DNA of 34,722 nt from an uncultured Prevotellaceae bacterium. Its GTDB lineage: Bacteria > Bacteroidota > Bacteroidia > Bacteroidales > Bacteroidaceae. Location: contig CADACW010000037.1 in assembly GCA_902786565.1 (NCBI GenBank), positions 1-34,722 of the forward strand. The letters are read 5' to 3'. The translations under genes were made by a program, and so were the position numbers. Under the pieces are notes generated by a model, which was not told where the DNA came from, ran no database searches, and saw nothing but the letters and a program-made list of their open reading frames with translations. Shown in pieces: positions 1 through 9,668 of the stretch (its first letter is position 1; every line of letters begins with the position of its first letter).

Positions 1-95
1 CCGTATGCCGAACGGCACGTACGGTGGTGTGAGAGGTCGGTAAACACGAAAGTAGGAGATAAACACCTACGATTAGTGTTTACCTCCTACTCGAT
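1..95 (+). mobile_element. 3' end of a group II intron (domains V and VI)
   Basis: The window opens inside a domain V hairpin. CCGTA (1-5) pairs with TACGG (20-24) around a two-base CG bulge (18-19), and TGCC (6-9) pairs with GGCA (14-17) around a GAAC loop. Domain VI follows: GGTAAACAC (39-47) pairs perfectly with GTGTTTACC (76-84), with an inner GTAGG (52-56)/CCTAC (66-70) stem. The tail CCTACTCGAT ends the intron near base 95, leaving A89 as a plausible branch-point adenosine seven bases from the end. This is the standard architecture of a bacterial group II ribozyme 3' end. The reverse transcriptase and domains I-IV lie outside the window. The exact 3' splice site is inferred, not proven. 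Confidence 0.85.
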
Positions 96-155
96 TTCCG
101 TGAGGACAAACACGCTGACAGTCCCTGACTTGTTAGGCTTCTTGCGGATAAACAT
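96..155 (-). pseudogene. 5' fragment of an IS transposase, interrupted by the intron
   Basis: An ATG at 155-153 opens a frame reading MFIRKKPNKSGTVSVFVLTE before it enters intron sequence and stops at 89-87. The N-terminus resembles the MF(I/V)RKK-N-SG start of IS1634-like DDE transposases common in Bacteroidetes (recalled family pattern, not searched). The intron is on the opposite strand to this gene, so it could not be spliced from the transposase mRNA and the gene should be dead if the rest lies to the left. A promoter sits directly upstream. The call rests on about 20 residues, so the family assignment is tentative. Confidence 0.55.
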
Positions 156-159
156 GATG

Positions 160-191
160 CAAAGTTAGCACGGGTCACTCACTTTTCCAAC
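160..191 (-). promoter_or_regulatory. Bacteroidetes promoter of the transposase fragment
   Basis: On the minus strand GTTG (191-188) is followed after 20 bases by TAACTTTG (167-160), matching the TTTG/TAnnTTTG pattern. Only four bases separate the last G from the ATG at 155, so the expected transcription start falls on the start codon. Confidence 0.7.
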
Positions 192-349
192 TTTTCGGCA
201 CACAACTGCCTGATTTTTAGGATAGTTTAAAATTTGAGGCAAAGGGGCGCGGAAAACAGGAAGAAGGAAATTCTCCTGCTCACGCCTGAAGACATTGCGC
301 CAATAGAGACTCCGCGCCAGAGGCCCAGAATAGGATTCTGACCGCAATG
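192..349. other. Non-coding stretch between IS end and uvrA stop
   Basis: No supported gene. The terminal inverted repeat of the IS should lie here, but its partner end is outside the window, so it cannot be located. A short AGAAT/ATTCT hairpin lies near 331-345, just downstream of the uvrA stop, without a convincing T-run. Confidence 0.4.
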
Positions 350-3181
<2,832 letters not shown>

Positions 3182-3886
3182 TTATTCTGTAGTAGTTCCG
3201 CTGCTCTGACTGCTCTCGGTGAAGCCTCTGAGGAGGTTCACGTCTTTGCGGAAGTTATAGTTGACACCGTCGGCACCCTTGGCTTTGCACAGCAGGAAAT
3301 AGACGCCCTCGCGCACGTCGGTGCCCTTGTACTTGCCGTCCCAGCCGCCGGCGGGGTCGGTCCACTCGTAGAGTTTCTGCCCCCAGCGGTTGAAGATATA
3401 GGCATGGAAGGAGACGATGCTGCGGTAGTCTCTCTTAGCCCTGAACACGTCGTTGGTGCCGTCGCCATTGGGCGAGAAGGCATTGGGGAACTCCAACTTG
3501 CTGTCAGGAATGGTCACCACGATGGTGATGGAGTCGAGCTGTGTGCCCTCGTTGTCAAGAAAGGTCTTGAGCATCACGTTGAAGGTGCCCGACTCGGAGA
3601 AGGTGTACTGTGTGTCTTCTTCATACCTGACGAACAGCTCTTCAGGGTCTTGATCGAGCGCCTGACGGAAGAAGTGCCACTCGTAGGAGGGCGTCCAGTC
3701 GTCCATATCCGACGGGTTGGCACGGAATGTGACCGTCAGCGGTGCCTCGCCTTTGTCTATTTGGGTGGTCTCCTGCTCTACGCCTTCCTCGTCGATGTAG
3801 TAGGCCATAGGGTTAACCGACTGTGCTCCTGCCGCCAAGGGCAGCAGAAGCACAGCGAGTGTGAAAAACTTTCTGAATGTAGTCAT
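3182..3886 (-). CDS. PKD-like protein with gliding-motility type C-terminal domain (probable T9SS cargo)
   Basis: A 234-residue protein with an N-terminal signal peptide (hydrophobic segment ending at AGAQS, cleavage near residue 22). A PKD-like beta domain follows: GEAPLTVTFRANPSD, then YEWHF, then the typical SGTFNVMLKTF strand, roughly residues 45-128. The C-terminal part has the CHU_C hallmarks FPNAFSPNGDGTNDVF, YIFNRWGQKLYEW and GWDGKYKG...VREGVYFLL. CHU_C (type B) domains direct proteins through the type IX secretion system to the Bacteroidetes cell surface; export by that route is inferred. It lies 12 bases after the C1 peptidase stop and directly before uvrA. It is short for a CHU_C protein, so the passenger may be little more than the PKD domain. 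Confidence 0.85.
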   Translation of the reverse strand: MTTFRKFFTLAVLLLPLAAGAQSVNPMAYYIDEEGVEQETTQIDKGEAPLTVTFRANPSDMDDWTPSYEWHFFRQALDQDPEELFVRYEEDTQYTFSESGTFNVMLKTFLDNEGTQLDSITIVVTIPDSKLEFPNAFSPNGDGTNDVFRAKRDYRSIVSFHAYIFNRWGQKLYEWTDPAGGWDGKYKGTDVREGVYFLLCKAKGADGVNYNFRKDVNLLRGFTESSQSSGTTTE

Positions 3887-3898
3887 AAGCAGATTTGC

Positions 3899-5101
3899 TT
3901 AGAGGCCCAGCTTCTTGCGGATGGGCTTGGGAATAGCATTCTTGTTGACCAGGAAGTCCATGGTGTTGGCGGCAATGAAGGTCTTGGTCATGTACCATAC
4001 GCCCTTGTAGTCGCCGGTCTCGCCCCATGAGTTCTTCACCATATAATACTCCTTGCCGTTCTGGTCCTTGGCCACGCCGTAGATGAGCATGCCGTGGTCG
4101 TCGGTCAGTTCCCAGTTGTCGAAGCGCTCCTGGCGCAGTTCCTGGGTGGCGGTAATCTCGGGCACGTTGACGCCCAGCGAGTCGATGACGTTGCGCTTCT
4201 CGGTGACAGCCAGTTTGAGCCACTTGGCCATGTCGCTGCCACGCAAGCTCTGTGTGGCCTTGCTGTCGATGGCGTAGGCCAGACCCTTGCGGGTGAAGCC
4301 GTCCTCTGAGACGTCGCCGCCCCAGGCCACGGTGTAGCCCTTGTCGATGGCGTTGTCGATGACCTGCATCATCTCGTCCATAGGCAGATTGTACGACAGC
4401 GGGAAGCGCCAGTTGTCTTGCACCTCTACGGCAAAGCCGGTGTAGAAGGGATGATGGGTGTAGCTGGTGATGCTGACATAGTCGTCGAGATTGATGCCGA
4501 GCGATGCCATGAAGGTCTTCGGCGTATAGTCCTTGCCCTCATACTTGAACGTTTCGGGGCACTTGCCCAGATAGGCGTCGAGTATGCCCTGCAGGCCCAC
4601 CTTCCACTGGCCTGAGATTTTCTTGGCCGAACTCTTGGAGATGGCAGCCACGTAGGGTTCCAGCAGCGAGAAGAACTCGTTGAAGTTGTTGAGCGAGTCG
4701 CCATAGAGCGAACCGGGGAAGGGCATGGCATCCTCGGGGCAGATGCCCCACGTCTTCAGCGTGGACAGCACGTCCTCGGCACTTCCGCCCTGCGAGAACT
4801 GGCAGTCGCCGTGGTAGCGCACCACCTGGACGGCACGGTCCATATAGGTCTTGTTGGCTACAAAACTCTCGCAAAGGTCGTAGGTCTTTCCAGTCGCCTT
4901 CAGAATCTCGGCCTCGAAGAACGACAGCGTGGAGTAGTCCCAACAGGTGCCAGAGCGGTTCTGGTCCTTAATCGACGTGATGGGGTTCTCCTTAATGGTT
5001 GTAAATACTGGTTTGTTAGGATTGACAGAGTCTTTCTTCTCCTCTGCCTGTGCACCCAGACCCATCGTGGCCAGAAGTGCAAGTGTCAGAATCATCTTCA
5101 T
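3899..5101 (-). CDS. C1-family cysteine peptidase (bleomycin hydrolase/PepC-like), exported
   Basis: A 400-residue papain-superfamily peptidase resembling aminopeptidase C/bleomycin hydrolase. Residues 1-19 form a signal peptide ending LGAQA, so the enzyme is probably periplasmic or exported, unlike cytosolic PepC. The oxyanion Gln47 and nucleophile Cys53 lie in KDQNRSGTCWDYSTLSF; the catalytic His336 is in DDHGMLIYGV and Asn357 in YMVKNSWGETG. All four expected residues are present. The gene lies 47 bases after the Xaa-Pro aminopeptidase gene on the same strand and shows no promoter motif of its own, so the two peptidases probably share a transcript and a role in peptide breakdown. The product's substrate cannot be told from sequence. 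Confidence 0.9.
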   Translation of the reverse strand: MKMILTLALLATMGLGAQAEEKKDSVNPNKPVFTTIKENPITSIKDQNRSGTCWDYSTLSFFEAEILKATGKTYDLCESFVANKTYMDRAVQVVRYHGDCQFSQGGSAEDVLSTLKTWGICPEDAMPFPGSLYGDSLNNFNEFFSLLEPYVAAISKSSAKKISGQWKVGLQGILDAYLGKCPETFKYEGKDYTPKTFMASLGINLDDYVSITSYTHHPFYTGFAVEVQDNWRFPLSYNLPMDEMMQVIDNAIDKGYTVAWGGDVSEDGFTRKGLAYAIDSKATQSLRGSDMAKWLKLAVTEKRNVIDSLGVNVPEITATQELRQERFDNWELTDDHGMLIYGVAKDQNGKEYYMVKNSWGETGDYKGVWYMTKTFIAANTMDFLVNKNAIPKPIRKKLGL

Positions 5102-5148
5102 AAATAAAATATAGTGTCATTAATTAACTACAATACATCCTCTAAAAT

Positions 5149-6549
5149 CTAAAACGGCAGCAGCATAAACTCCTCTAATTCCTTGGGGTGATAGGGAATG
5201 CGCTTATCGCCCAGGAAGCGGCAGCCGTCGTCGGTGATGAGAAGGTCGTCCTCAATGCGGATGCCGCCAAAGTCCTTGTAGGTCTCAAGCAGGTCGAAGT
5301 TGAGGAACTCCTTGCAATGGCCCTCCTTGCGCCAAAGGTCGATGAGATGGGGAATGAAGTAGATGCCCGGCTCGTCGGTGACCACAAAGCCCGGCTCCAA
5401 ACGGCGCCCCATGCGCAGACAGTTGGTACCGAACTGCTCCAGGTTGGGACGGGTCTCGTCGTCGAAGCCGACATATATCTGCCCCAAACCTTCCATATCG
5501 TGAACGTCCATACCCATCATGTGGCCCAGGCCGTGAGGGAAGAACATGGCATGGGCGCCGGCACGCACTGCCTCGTCGGTGTCACCCTTCATCAGGCCCA
5601 ACTCCTTGAGACGGTCGGTCATCAGACGGCAGACGGCAAAGTGCACATCGGCATATTTCACGCCGGGCTTGGCCACCTCAAGCACATAGTCGTGACAGGC
5701 TTCCACTATGCTGTAAATCTCCAACTGGCGCTGGGTGAACTCGCCGCTGACGGGCATGGTACGGGTGTTGTCCGAGCAGTAGTCGTCCAGTTCGCAGCCA
5801 GCATCGCAGAGGGCCAGTCGGCCGTTTTCCAAACGGGCGTCGCTGGGATTGCCGTGCATAATCTCGCCATGCTGCGAGAAAATGGTGGCGAAGCTGACGC
5901 CCTGGGCCCGCGAGCGGGCAATGCCGTCCACCTGTCCGCCGACATAGCGCTCCGTCACTCCCGGACAGATGATTTGCTGGGCCGTTGTGTGCATCTCATA
6001 GCCCACGTTGCAGGCCCTTTCAATGGCCTCTACTTCTTGGGGCTCTTTGGTTGAGCGCATCTTCACCACAGCCTTGATGAAGGCGACGGATGCCCTCTCC
6101 TTCTGCTCATCGGGGCGGAAGCCTAAGAGGTCAGTCAGCAGAATCTTAGTGTCGTGGCGATAGGGCGGCAGGAAATGAATGGACTGGCCATTGGCAGCCG
6201 AGCGCTTGACGGTTTCCTTCAACTTTGAGAATGGGGCGGTCTTCGTGACGCCCACCTCGGCGGCCAGATCGCTGATGCTGGGCACAAAACCCATCCACAC
6301 GATGTCCTCAATGTCGATATCGTCGCCGAAGAGCCACTCCTCGTCGTTGTCAACATCGATGAGGGCGAAGAGCCCTTCGCGGTGCTGACCAAAATAATAG
6401 AGGAATGTGGAGTCCTGCCGCATGGGCGAATAGGCATTGGCAGGATAGTTGGCCGGACTCTCATTATTACCTGGCAGGAGGATGACTCCTGACCCCACCA
6501 GCCGTTTCAATTCAGCACGACGGCGGATATAAGTTTCTTTACTAAACAT
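5149..6549 (-). CDS. pepP: Xaa-Pro aminopeptidase (M24B metallopeptidase)
   Basis: Removes N-terminal residues preceding proline. The creatinase-like N-terminal domain (TFLYYFGQHREGLFALID) is followed by the pita-bread metallopeptidase domain with all five metal-ligand motifs: CDAGCE and SDNTRT (Asp pair), HGLGHMMGMDVHD (His), VTDEPGIYF (Glu) and GIRIEDDLLI (Glu). The frame can be read from 6585, but a promoter -10-like box lies at 6573-6580, inside that extension. I therefore start at the ATG at 6549 (FSKETYIRRRAEL), giving 466 residues. No signal peptide is visible, so the product should be cytosolic. It is the first gene of the minus-strand operon with the C1 peptidase, CHU_C protein and uvrA. 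Confidence 0.95.
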   Translation of the reverse strand: MFSKETYIRRRAELKRLVGSGVILLPGNNESPANYPANAYSPMRQDSTFLYYFGQHREGLFALIDVDNDEEWLFGDDIDIEDIVWMGFVPSISDLAAEVGVTKTAPFSKLKETVKRSAANGQSIHFLPPYRHDTKILLTDLLGFRPDEQKERASVAFIKAVVKMRSTKEPQEVEAIERACNVGYEMHTTAQQIICPGVTERYVGGQVDGIARSRAQGVSFATIFSQHGEIMHGNPSDARLENGRLALCDAGCELDDYCSDNTRTMPVSGEFTQRQLEIYSIVEACHDYVLEVAKPGVKYADVHFAVCRLMTDRLKELGLMKGDTDEAVRAGAHAMFFPHGLGHMMGMDVHDMEGLGQIYVGFDDETRPNLEQFGTNCLRMGRRLEPGFVVTDEPGIYFIPHLIDLWRKEGHCKEFLNFDLLETYKDFGGIRIEDDLLITDDGCRFLGDKRIPYHPKELEEFMLLPF

Positions 6550-6572
6550 AAATCTTTTATTAAATATGTGTG

Positions 6573-6606
6573 CAAAATTACTCAAATCTCACAACATTCC
6601 TGCAAC
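6573..6606 (-). promoter_or_regulatory. Promoter of the peptidase-uvrA operon
   Basis: Minus-strand TAATTTTG (6580-6573) matches TAnnTTTG and is followed by 23 bases to the chosen ATG at 6549. The upstream element is a weak GTTG (6606-6603) at a 22-base spacing. It faces the promoter of the LRR gene, so this is a divergent control region. Confidence 0.7.
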
Positions 6607-6672
6607 AACAAACAAAAAGAAAGAAAAAAAAACAAAACTTAACGGCTGACAATGGGCGAATTGCTATTTTAT

Positions 6673-6704
6673 TTTGGTCATTTCATTCTTATTTGCTACC
6701 TTTG
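6673..6704 (+). promoter_or_regulatory. Promoter of the BspA-like LRR gene
   Basis: TTTG (6673-6676), 20-base spacer, TACCTTTG (6697-6704): a perfect match to the Bacteroidetes vegetative promoter. It lies inside the longest open frame, which decides the start at 6733. Confidence 0.85.
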
Positions 6705-6732
6705 CAGCAAAATTTCTAAACAAAATAAACAT

Positions 6733-7689
6733 ATGACACCTTTTTACAAACAAACATGGTTTATCGGGGGCGTGGCTGCACTGGCTATTTTCGCCCTGTG
6801 TTTCATCGGAATCAATTACGTGGGCCAGCCCGACGAGGAAAAAGGCCCCGATGTGGAGGATATGGTCATTGCCACCACGCAGACCAACGAGCCGCTCATC
6901 AGCATTGCACGCCAGCAGGGATGGATTGACGCAGAAGCCACTGAAATGTCCAGCGTCGACGCGTCGAAAGTGAAAGACCTGGGCACTGCTTTCCAAAACA
7001 GCAGTCTGACCTCGTTCAACGAGTTTCAATATTTTGTGGGACTGGAAGAGATACACGCTGGTGCCTTCGCCCATAGCGACCAACTGAAGGCTATCACCAT
7101 CCCGGCCTATGTCATTACCATTGATGAAGGCGCTTTGGCCTATTGCCCTGCTCTACAAGAAATTAAGGTAGACACCGCCAATACTCATTTTGACTCTCGC
7201 GACAATTGCAACGGCATCATTTGCACATGGAAGGGCGACCTGAAAGTGGTGGCAGGTTGTGCCAACACCGTCATTCCCGAAAAAGTACGTTATATCGCTC
7301 CTCAGGCCTTTGCCGGTTGCACCAATCTGAAGAAGATTTCGTTTCCAGAGCGCATGGACGAAATTGGCGAAGAGGCTTTCAAAGACTGCCAGGCTCTGGA
7401 GTCGGTAGAGATTCCCCAAGGCGTCCGTTTCGTCAAGCCCGGCACCTTCCAGGGATGCTCCGCCCTGAAAGAGGTCACCTTGTCAAAAAGCGTGGAGCGC
7501 CTGCAGAAAGACGCCTTTGCCGGATGCAGCAGCCTGACAACCATCAACTGCGCCAAGAAATACCCGCCCATCATCGAGAATGCCTTTGACGAATTCAAGG
7601 CCACGGTCTACGTGCCCAACGGCATGACAAACACCTACTACCGCGACAAATCGTGGAAGGCCTTCCCCACCGTGAAAGAACTGCCGTAG
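6733..7689 (+). CDS. BspA-like leucine-rich repeat (LRR_5) protein, membrane-anchored
   Basis: A 318-residue protein. A short N-terminus (MTPFYKQTW) is followed by a hydrophobic segment (about residues 10-28, FIGGVAALAIFALCFIGI) that looks like a signal anchor or uncleaved signal peptide, placing the rest outside the cytoplasm. From about residue 85 there are several BspA/TpLRR units of roughly 23 residues with the pattern I...AFxGCxxLxxIxxP: examples are IAPQAFAGCTNLKKISFP, IGEEAFKDCQALESVEIP and LQKDAFAGCSSLTTINC. Such repeats mediate protein binding or adhesion in oral and gut Bacteroidetes. The frame is open from 6652, but the promoter at 6673-6704 rules out that start. The partner is unknown. 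Confidence 0.88.
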   Translation: MTPFYKQTWFIGGVAALAIFALCFIGINYVGQPDEEKGPDVEDMVIATTQTNEPLISIARQQGWIDAEATEMSSVDASKVKDLGTAFQNSSLTSFNEFQYFVGLEEIHAGAFAHSDQLKAITIPAYVITIDEGALAYCPALQEIKVDTANTHFDSRDNCNGIICTWKGDLKVVAGCANTVIPEKVRYIAPQAFAGCTNLKKISFPERMDEIGEEAFKDCQALESVEIPQGVRFVKPGTFQGCSALKEVTLSKSVERLQKDAFAGCSSLTTINCAKKYPPIIENAFDEFKATVYVPNGMTNTYYRDKSWKAFPTVKELP

Positions 7690-7732
7690 GCATCAAGCCA
7701 AAAGGCTGATTTCACAGAAAATGACAGAATTA

Positions 7733-7764
7733 TTTGGCCAGTTGGGAAAAAGTTTGTAACTTTG
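7733..7764 (+). promoter_or_regulatory. Promoter of the coiled-coil lipoprotein gene
   Basis: TTTG (7733-7736), 20-base spacer, TAACTTTG (7757-7764). Transcription should start near 7770, leaving an unusually long leader of about 140 bases before the ATG at 7909. Confidence 0.85.
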
Positions 7765-7795
7765 CCCCGTACAATACTGCGAGGGCGTTTCCGCG

Positions 7796-7885
7796 ATGAT
7801 ACCGTCTGAGAATAAACTCCTACGTCCTCTGGCCTTCAGAACCAAAGTTAAACCAACATTAACAACGCCGATTTTGGGAGCATAG
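7796..7885 (+). CDS. Possible 29-codon upstream ORF in the lipoprotein leader
   Basis: An ATG at 7796 opens a 29-residue frame (starts MIPSENKLLRPLAF, ends TTPILGA) closing at TAG 7883-7885, 23 bases before the lipoprotein ATG. It lies wholly in the predicted 5' leader. There is no recognisable domain and no clear ribosome-binding site, so it may be chance or a leader peptide. Confidence 0.25.
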   Translation: MIPSENKLLRPLAFRTKVKPTLTTPILGA

Positions 7886-7908
7886 GTAGGCAAAAACTTC
7901 AGAAGACA

Positions 7909-8784
7909 ATGAAGAAAGTCTCTTTTTGGTGCGCATTAGCATCTGTACTATTTACAATTTCTTGCAATAATGGCAAGGAACAGGCACTGCAGCAGCAACT
8001 TGACTCCGTACAGGCCCAGTACAACCAGCAACTTGGCGACTACGAGGATTTGAACGGCTATCTGTCGATCATAGCCTCAGGATTGGACAGCATTTCACAG
8101 CAGGAGAACAAGTTGGACCGTATCATGCAGCCAAACAATAATCCCAATGAGAGCCCGGCCTTGAACCGCAAACAAATCAAGGAGAACCTGCAAGCTCTGC
8201 AAGAGACACTTCACAATCAGGCCCAGCGCATAGAAGATTTGGAGAAAAAGCTTGCCAACTCTGAAGGAACTGCTGCCAAACTGAAAGGAGTCGTTGCCGC
8301 GCTGAAAGAGCAGCTGACCTATAAGGACGGACTCATCAACATGTTGCGAGAAGAGATAAGCAACCAAAACGTGAGCATCGACGAACTGAAGAGCCTCACA
8401 CTCTCGCTGCGACAGAAGAACACGAAACAGGCCCAGCTGATTGACGAGCAGGAGAAACTCATCACTTCGCAAGACCAAGTCATGAACGAAGGTTTTGTCA
8501 AGATGGGCACCAAGAGCGAACTTAAAAAGCTTGGCCTGATTTCGGGCGGCGGTCTCAAGAAGAAAAAGGTGGAATACAGCAATGTGGAGCAAGACCTCTT
8601 TGACCGTGTGGACATCCGCGACCTGCACAAACTGGACATTCCCGGCAAGAATCCGCAAATTCTCACACCAATGCCCGAAGAGTCGTACAAGCTGGAAAAG
8701 GACGGTAAGAACACCGTGCTCCGCATTTTGGCTCCCGACCGTTTCTGGAGCGTTTCAAACTTCCTCATCATCCAGACAGATTAA
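7909..8784 (+). CDS. Coiled-coil lipoprotein of unknown function
   Basis: A 291-residue protein with a lipoprotein signal: MKK, a hydrophobic core, and Cys19 in LFTISCNNGKE. The lipobox is a loose match, but the Asn-rich residues after Cys are usual for Bacteroidetes lipoproteins. Residues 25-200 are rich in Gln, Glu, Lys and Leu in heptad-like spacing (for example IKENLQALQETLHNQ and IEDLEKKLAN), predicting a long coiled coil. The C-terminal 90 residues form a separate region with a basic GGGLKKKKVEYSN linker and a conserved-looking RVDIRDLHKLDIPGK stretch. I do not recognise a named family. It has its own promoter and a long leader, so expression may be controlled after initiation. It is followed by the partner-switch genes but separated from them by a strong hairpin. 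Confidence 0.8.
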   Translation: MKKVSFWCALASVLFTISCNNGKEQALQQQLDSVQAQYNQQLGDYEDLNGYLSIIASGLDSISQQENKLDRIMQPNNNPNESPALNRKQIKENLQALQETLHNQAQRIEDLEKKLANSEGTAAKLKGVVAALKEQLTYKDGLINMLREEISNQNVSIDELKSLTLSLRQKNTKQAQLIDEQEKLITSQDQVMNEGFVKMGTKSELKKLGLISGGGLKKKKVEYSNVEQDLFDRVDIRDLHKLDIPGKNPQILTPMPEESYKLEKDGKNTVLRILAPDRFWSVSNFLIIQTD

Positions 8785-8823
8785 CAGTAGACATTATCAT
8801 GTCATACTTTGATGTGTGAATAA

Positions 8824-8864
8824 TTGCCTCAGCATTTGCCAACATACTGACGATGCTGAGGCAA
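8824..8864 (+). terminator. Perfect 12-bp hairpin between lipoprotein and kinase genes
   Basis: TTGCCTCAGCAT (8824-8835) is the exact reverse complement of ATGCTGAGGCAA (8853-8864), with a 17-base loop. No T-run follows, so it may be a transcript-end or processing structure for the lipoprotein mRNA, or a 5' regulatory hairpin for the kinase gene at 8900. The sequence ATACTTTG just upstream (about 8804-8811) only partly matches a promoter -7 box. Confidence 0.55.
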
Positions 8865-8899
8865 GATGGATAAAGGAACCAACTAAAAACCAAAACGAT

Positions 8900-9316
8900 A
8901 TGAGAAAGGAAATAAAAATAAAAAACCATATCGATGAGCTGGAGCATGTGGCAGCCTTTGTCGAGCAGATAGGCGAGGAGTTGGGGCTTGACATGGAGAT
9001 GCAGATGAACCTCAACCTTGTGCTTGAAGAGATGGTGACCAACGTCATCTTCTATGCCTATCCGCAAGGCACAGAGGCAGAGATTGAGCTGATGGCCGAA
9101 TACGACGGCAAAGAGCTGACTTTTGTCTTGAGCGACCAGGGAGAAGTATTTGACCCCACCCTGGAAGAGGGTGCCAATATGGAAGAAAATCCGGCAGAGC
9201 GCGACCTGGGCGGAATGGGCATCTTCATCGTGAAGAACATCATGAACCAGGTGAGCTATCAGCGGCTGGAAGGGCGCAACCTCTTGACAATGAAGAAAGA
9301 CATCAAAAAGCAATAA
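8900..9316 (+). CDS. RsbW/SpoIIAB-like anti-sigma serine kinase (HATPase)
   Basis: A 138-residue GHKL ATPase of the anti-sigma type. N-box: LVLEEMVTNVIFYAY (Glu44, Asn48); G1 box: SDQGEVFDP (Asp79); glycine-rich lid: DLGGMGIFIVKNIM. In the family such proteins bind and inactivate a sigma factor or another target, and phosphorylate a STAS partner. The STAS gene follows 31 bases downstream, supporting partner switching. The frame extends upstream to 8816, but that part crosses the hairpin and does not resemble the family, whereas MRKEIKIKNHIDEL at 8900 is the usual short N-terminus. No sigma factor gene is adjacent, so the target is unknown. Confidence 0.88.
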   Translation: MRKEIKIKNHIDELEHVAAFVEQIGEELGLDMEMQMNLNLVLEEMVTNVIFYAYPQGTEAEIELMAEYDGKELTFVLSDQGEVFDPTLEEGANMEENPAERDLGGMGIFIVKNIMNQVSYQRLEGRNLLTMKKDIKKQ

Positions 9317-9347
9317 TCAAATAAGAACTTGACACATTAATTTATAT

Positions 9348-9656
9348 ATGACACAGATTTTGAAAGAAGGTGGCAAGACCATCATTAAGACCGACAAGCG
9401 TATCGACACAATGAACGCTACTCAGTTTGAAAAAGACATAGAGCCGGCTTTGGCCGAGGCTGGGGTAGACCTGGAAATGGACTGCGAAGAGCTCAACTAT
9501 ATGGCCAGTTCCGGTTTGCGTATCATACAGAAGACCATGCGCAGGGTGATGATGCAGAAAGGTAAGTTCAAGATGACCAACGTAAGCCCGGAAATCTACA
9601 AGGTGTTGGCCATGACAGGCTTCACCAAGTTCATGACCGTTGAACAAAAGAGCTGA
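9348..9656 (+). CDS. STAS-domain anti-sigma factor antagonist (SpoIIAA/RsbV-like)
   Basis: A 102-residue single STAS domain. The key loop reads NYMASSGLRII (residues 50-60). In SpoIIAA the equivalent DSSG motif carries the phosphorylated serine, so Ser55 is the likely phosphorylation site; the preceding Asp is Ala here. The dephosphorylated form of such proteins binds the RsbW-like kinase and frees its target. It lies between the kinase and a histidine kinase on the same strand, with 31- and 12-base gaps. No PP2C phosphatase, which usually resets the STAS protein, is present in the window. Confidence 0.9.
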   Translation: MTQILKEGGKTIIKTDKRIDTMNATQFEKDIEPALAEAGVDLEMDCEELNYMASSGLRIIQKTMRRVMMQKGKFKMTNVSPEIYKVLAMTGFTKFMTVEQKS

Positions 9657-9668
9657 CCTGAAGAGAAT

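Noticed and set aside
165-347. 60-codon minus-strand frame downstream of uvrA
   Set aside because: No recognisable protein features, and it overlaps the transposase promoter region.
7693-7893. 66-codon minus-strand frame between the LRR and lipoprotein genes
   Set aside because: It crosses the plus-strand promoter and leader and has no protein-like pattern.
7765-7908. Known riboswitch in the lipoprotein leader
   Set aside because: I could not match it to any riboswitch consensus by eye; only the length is unusual.
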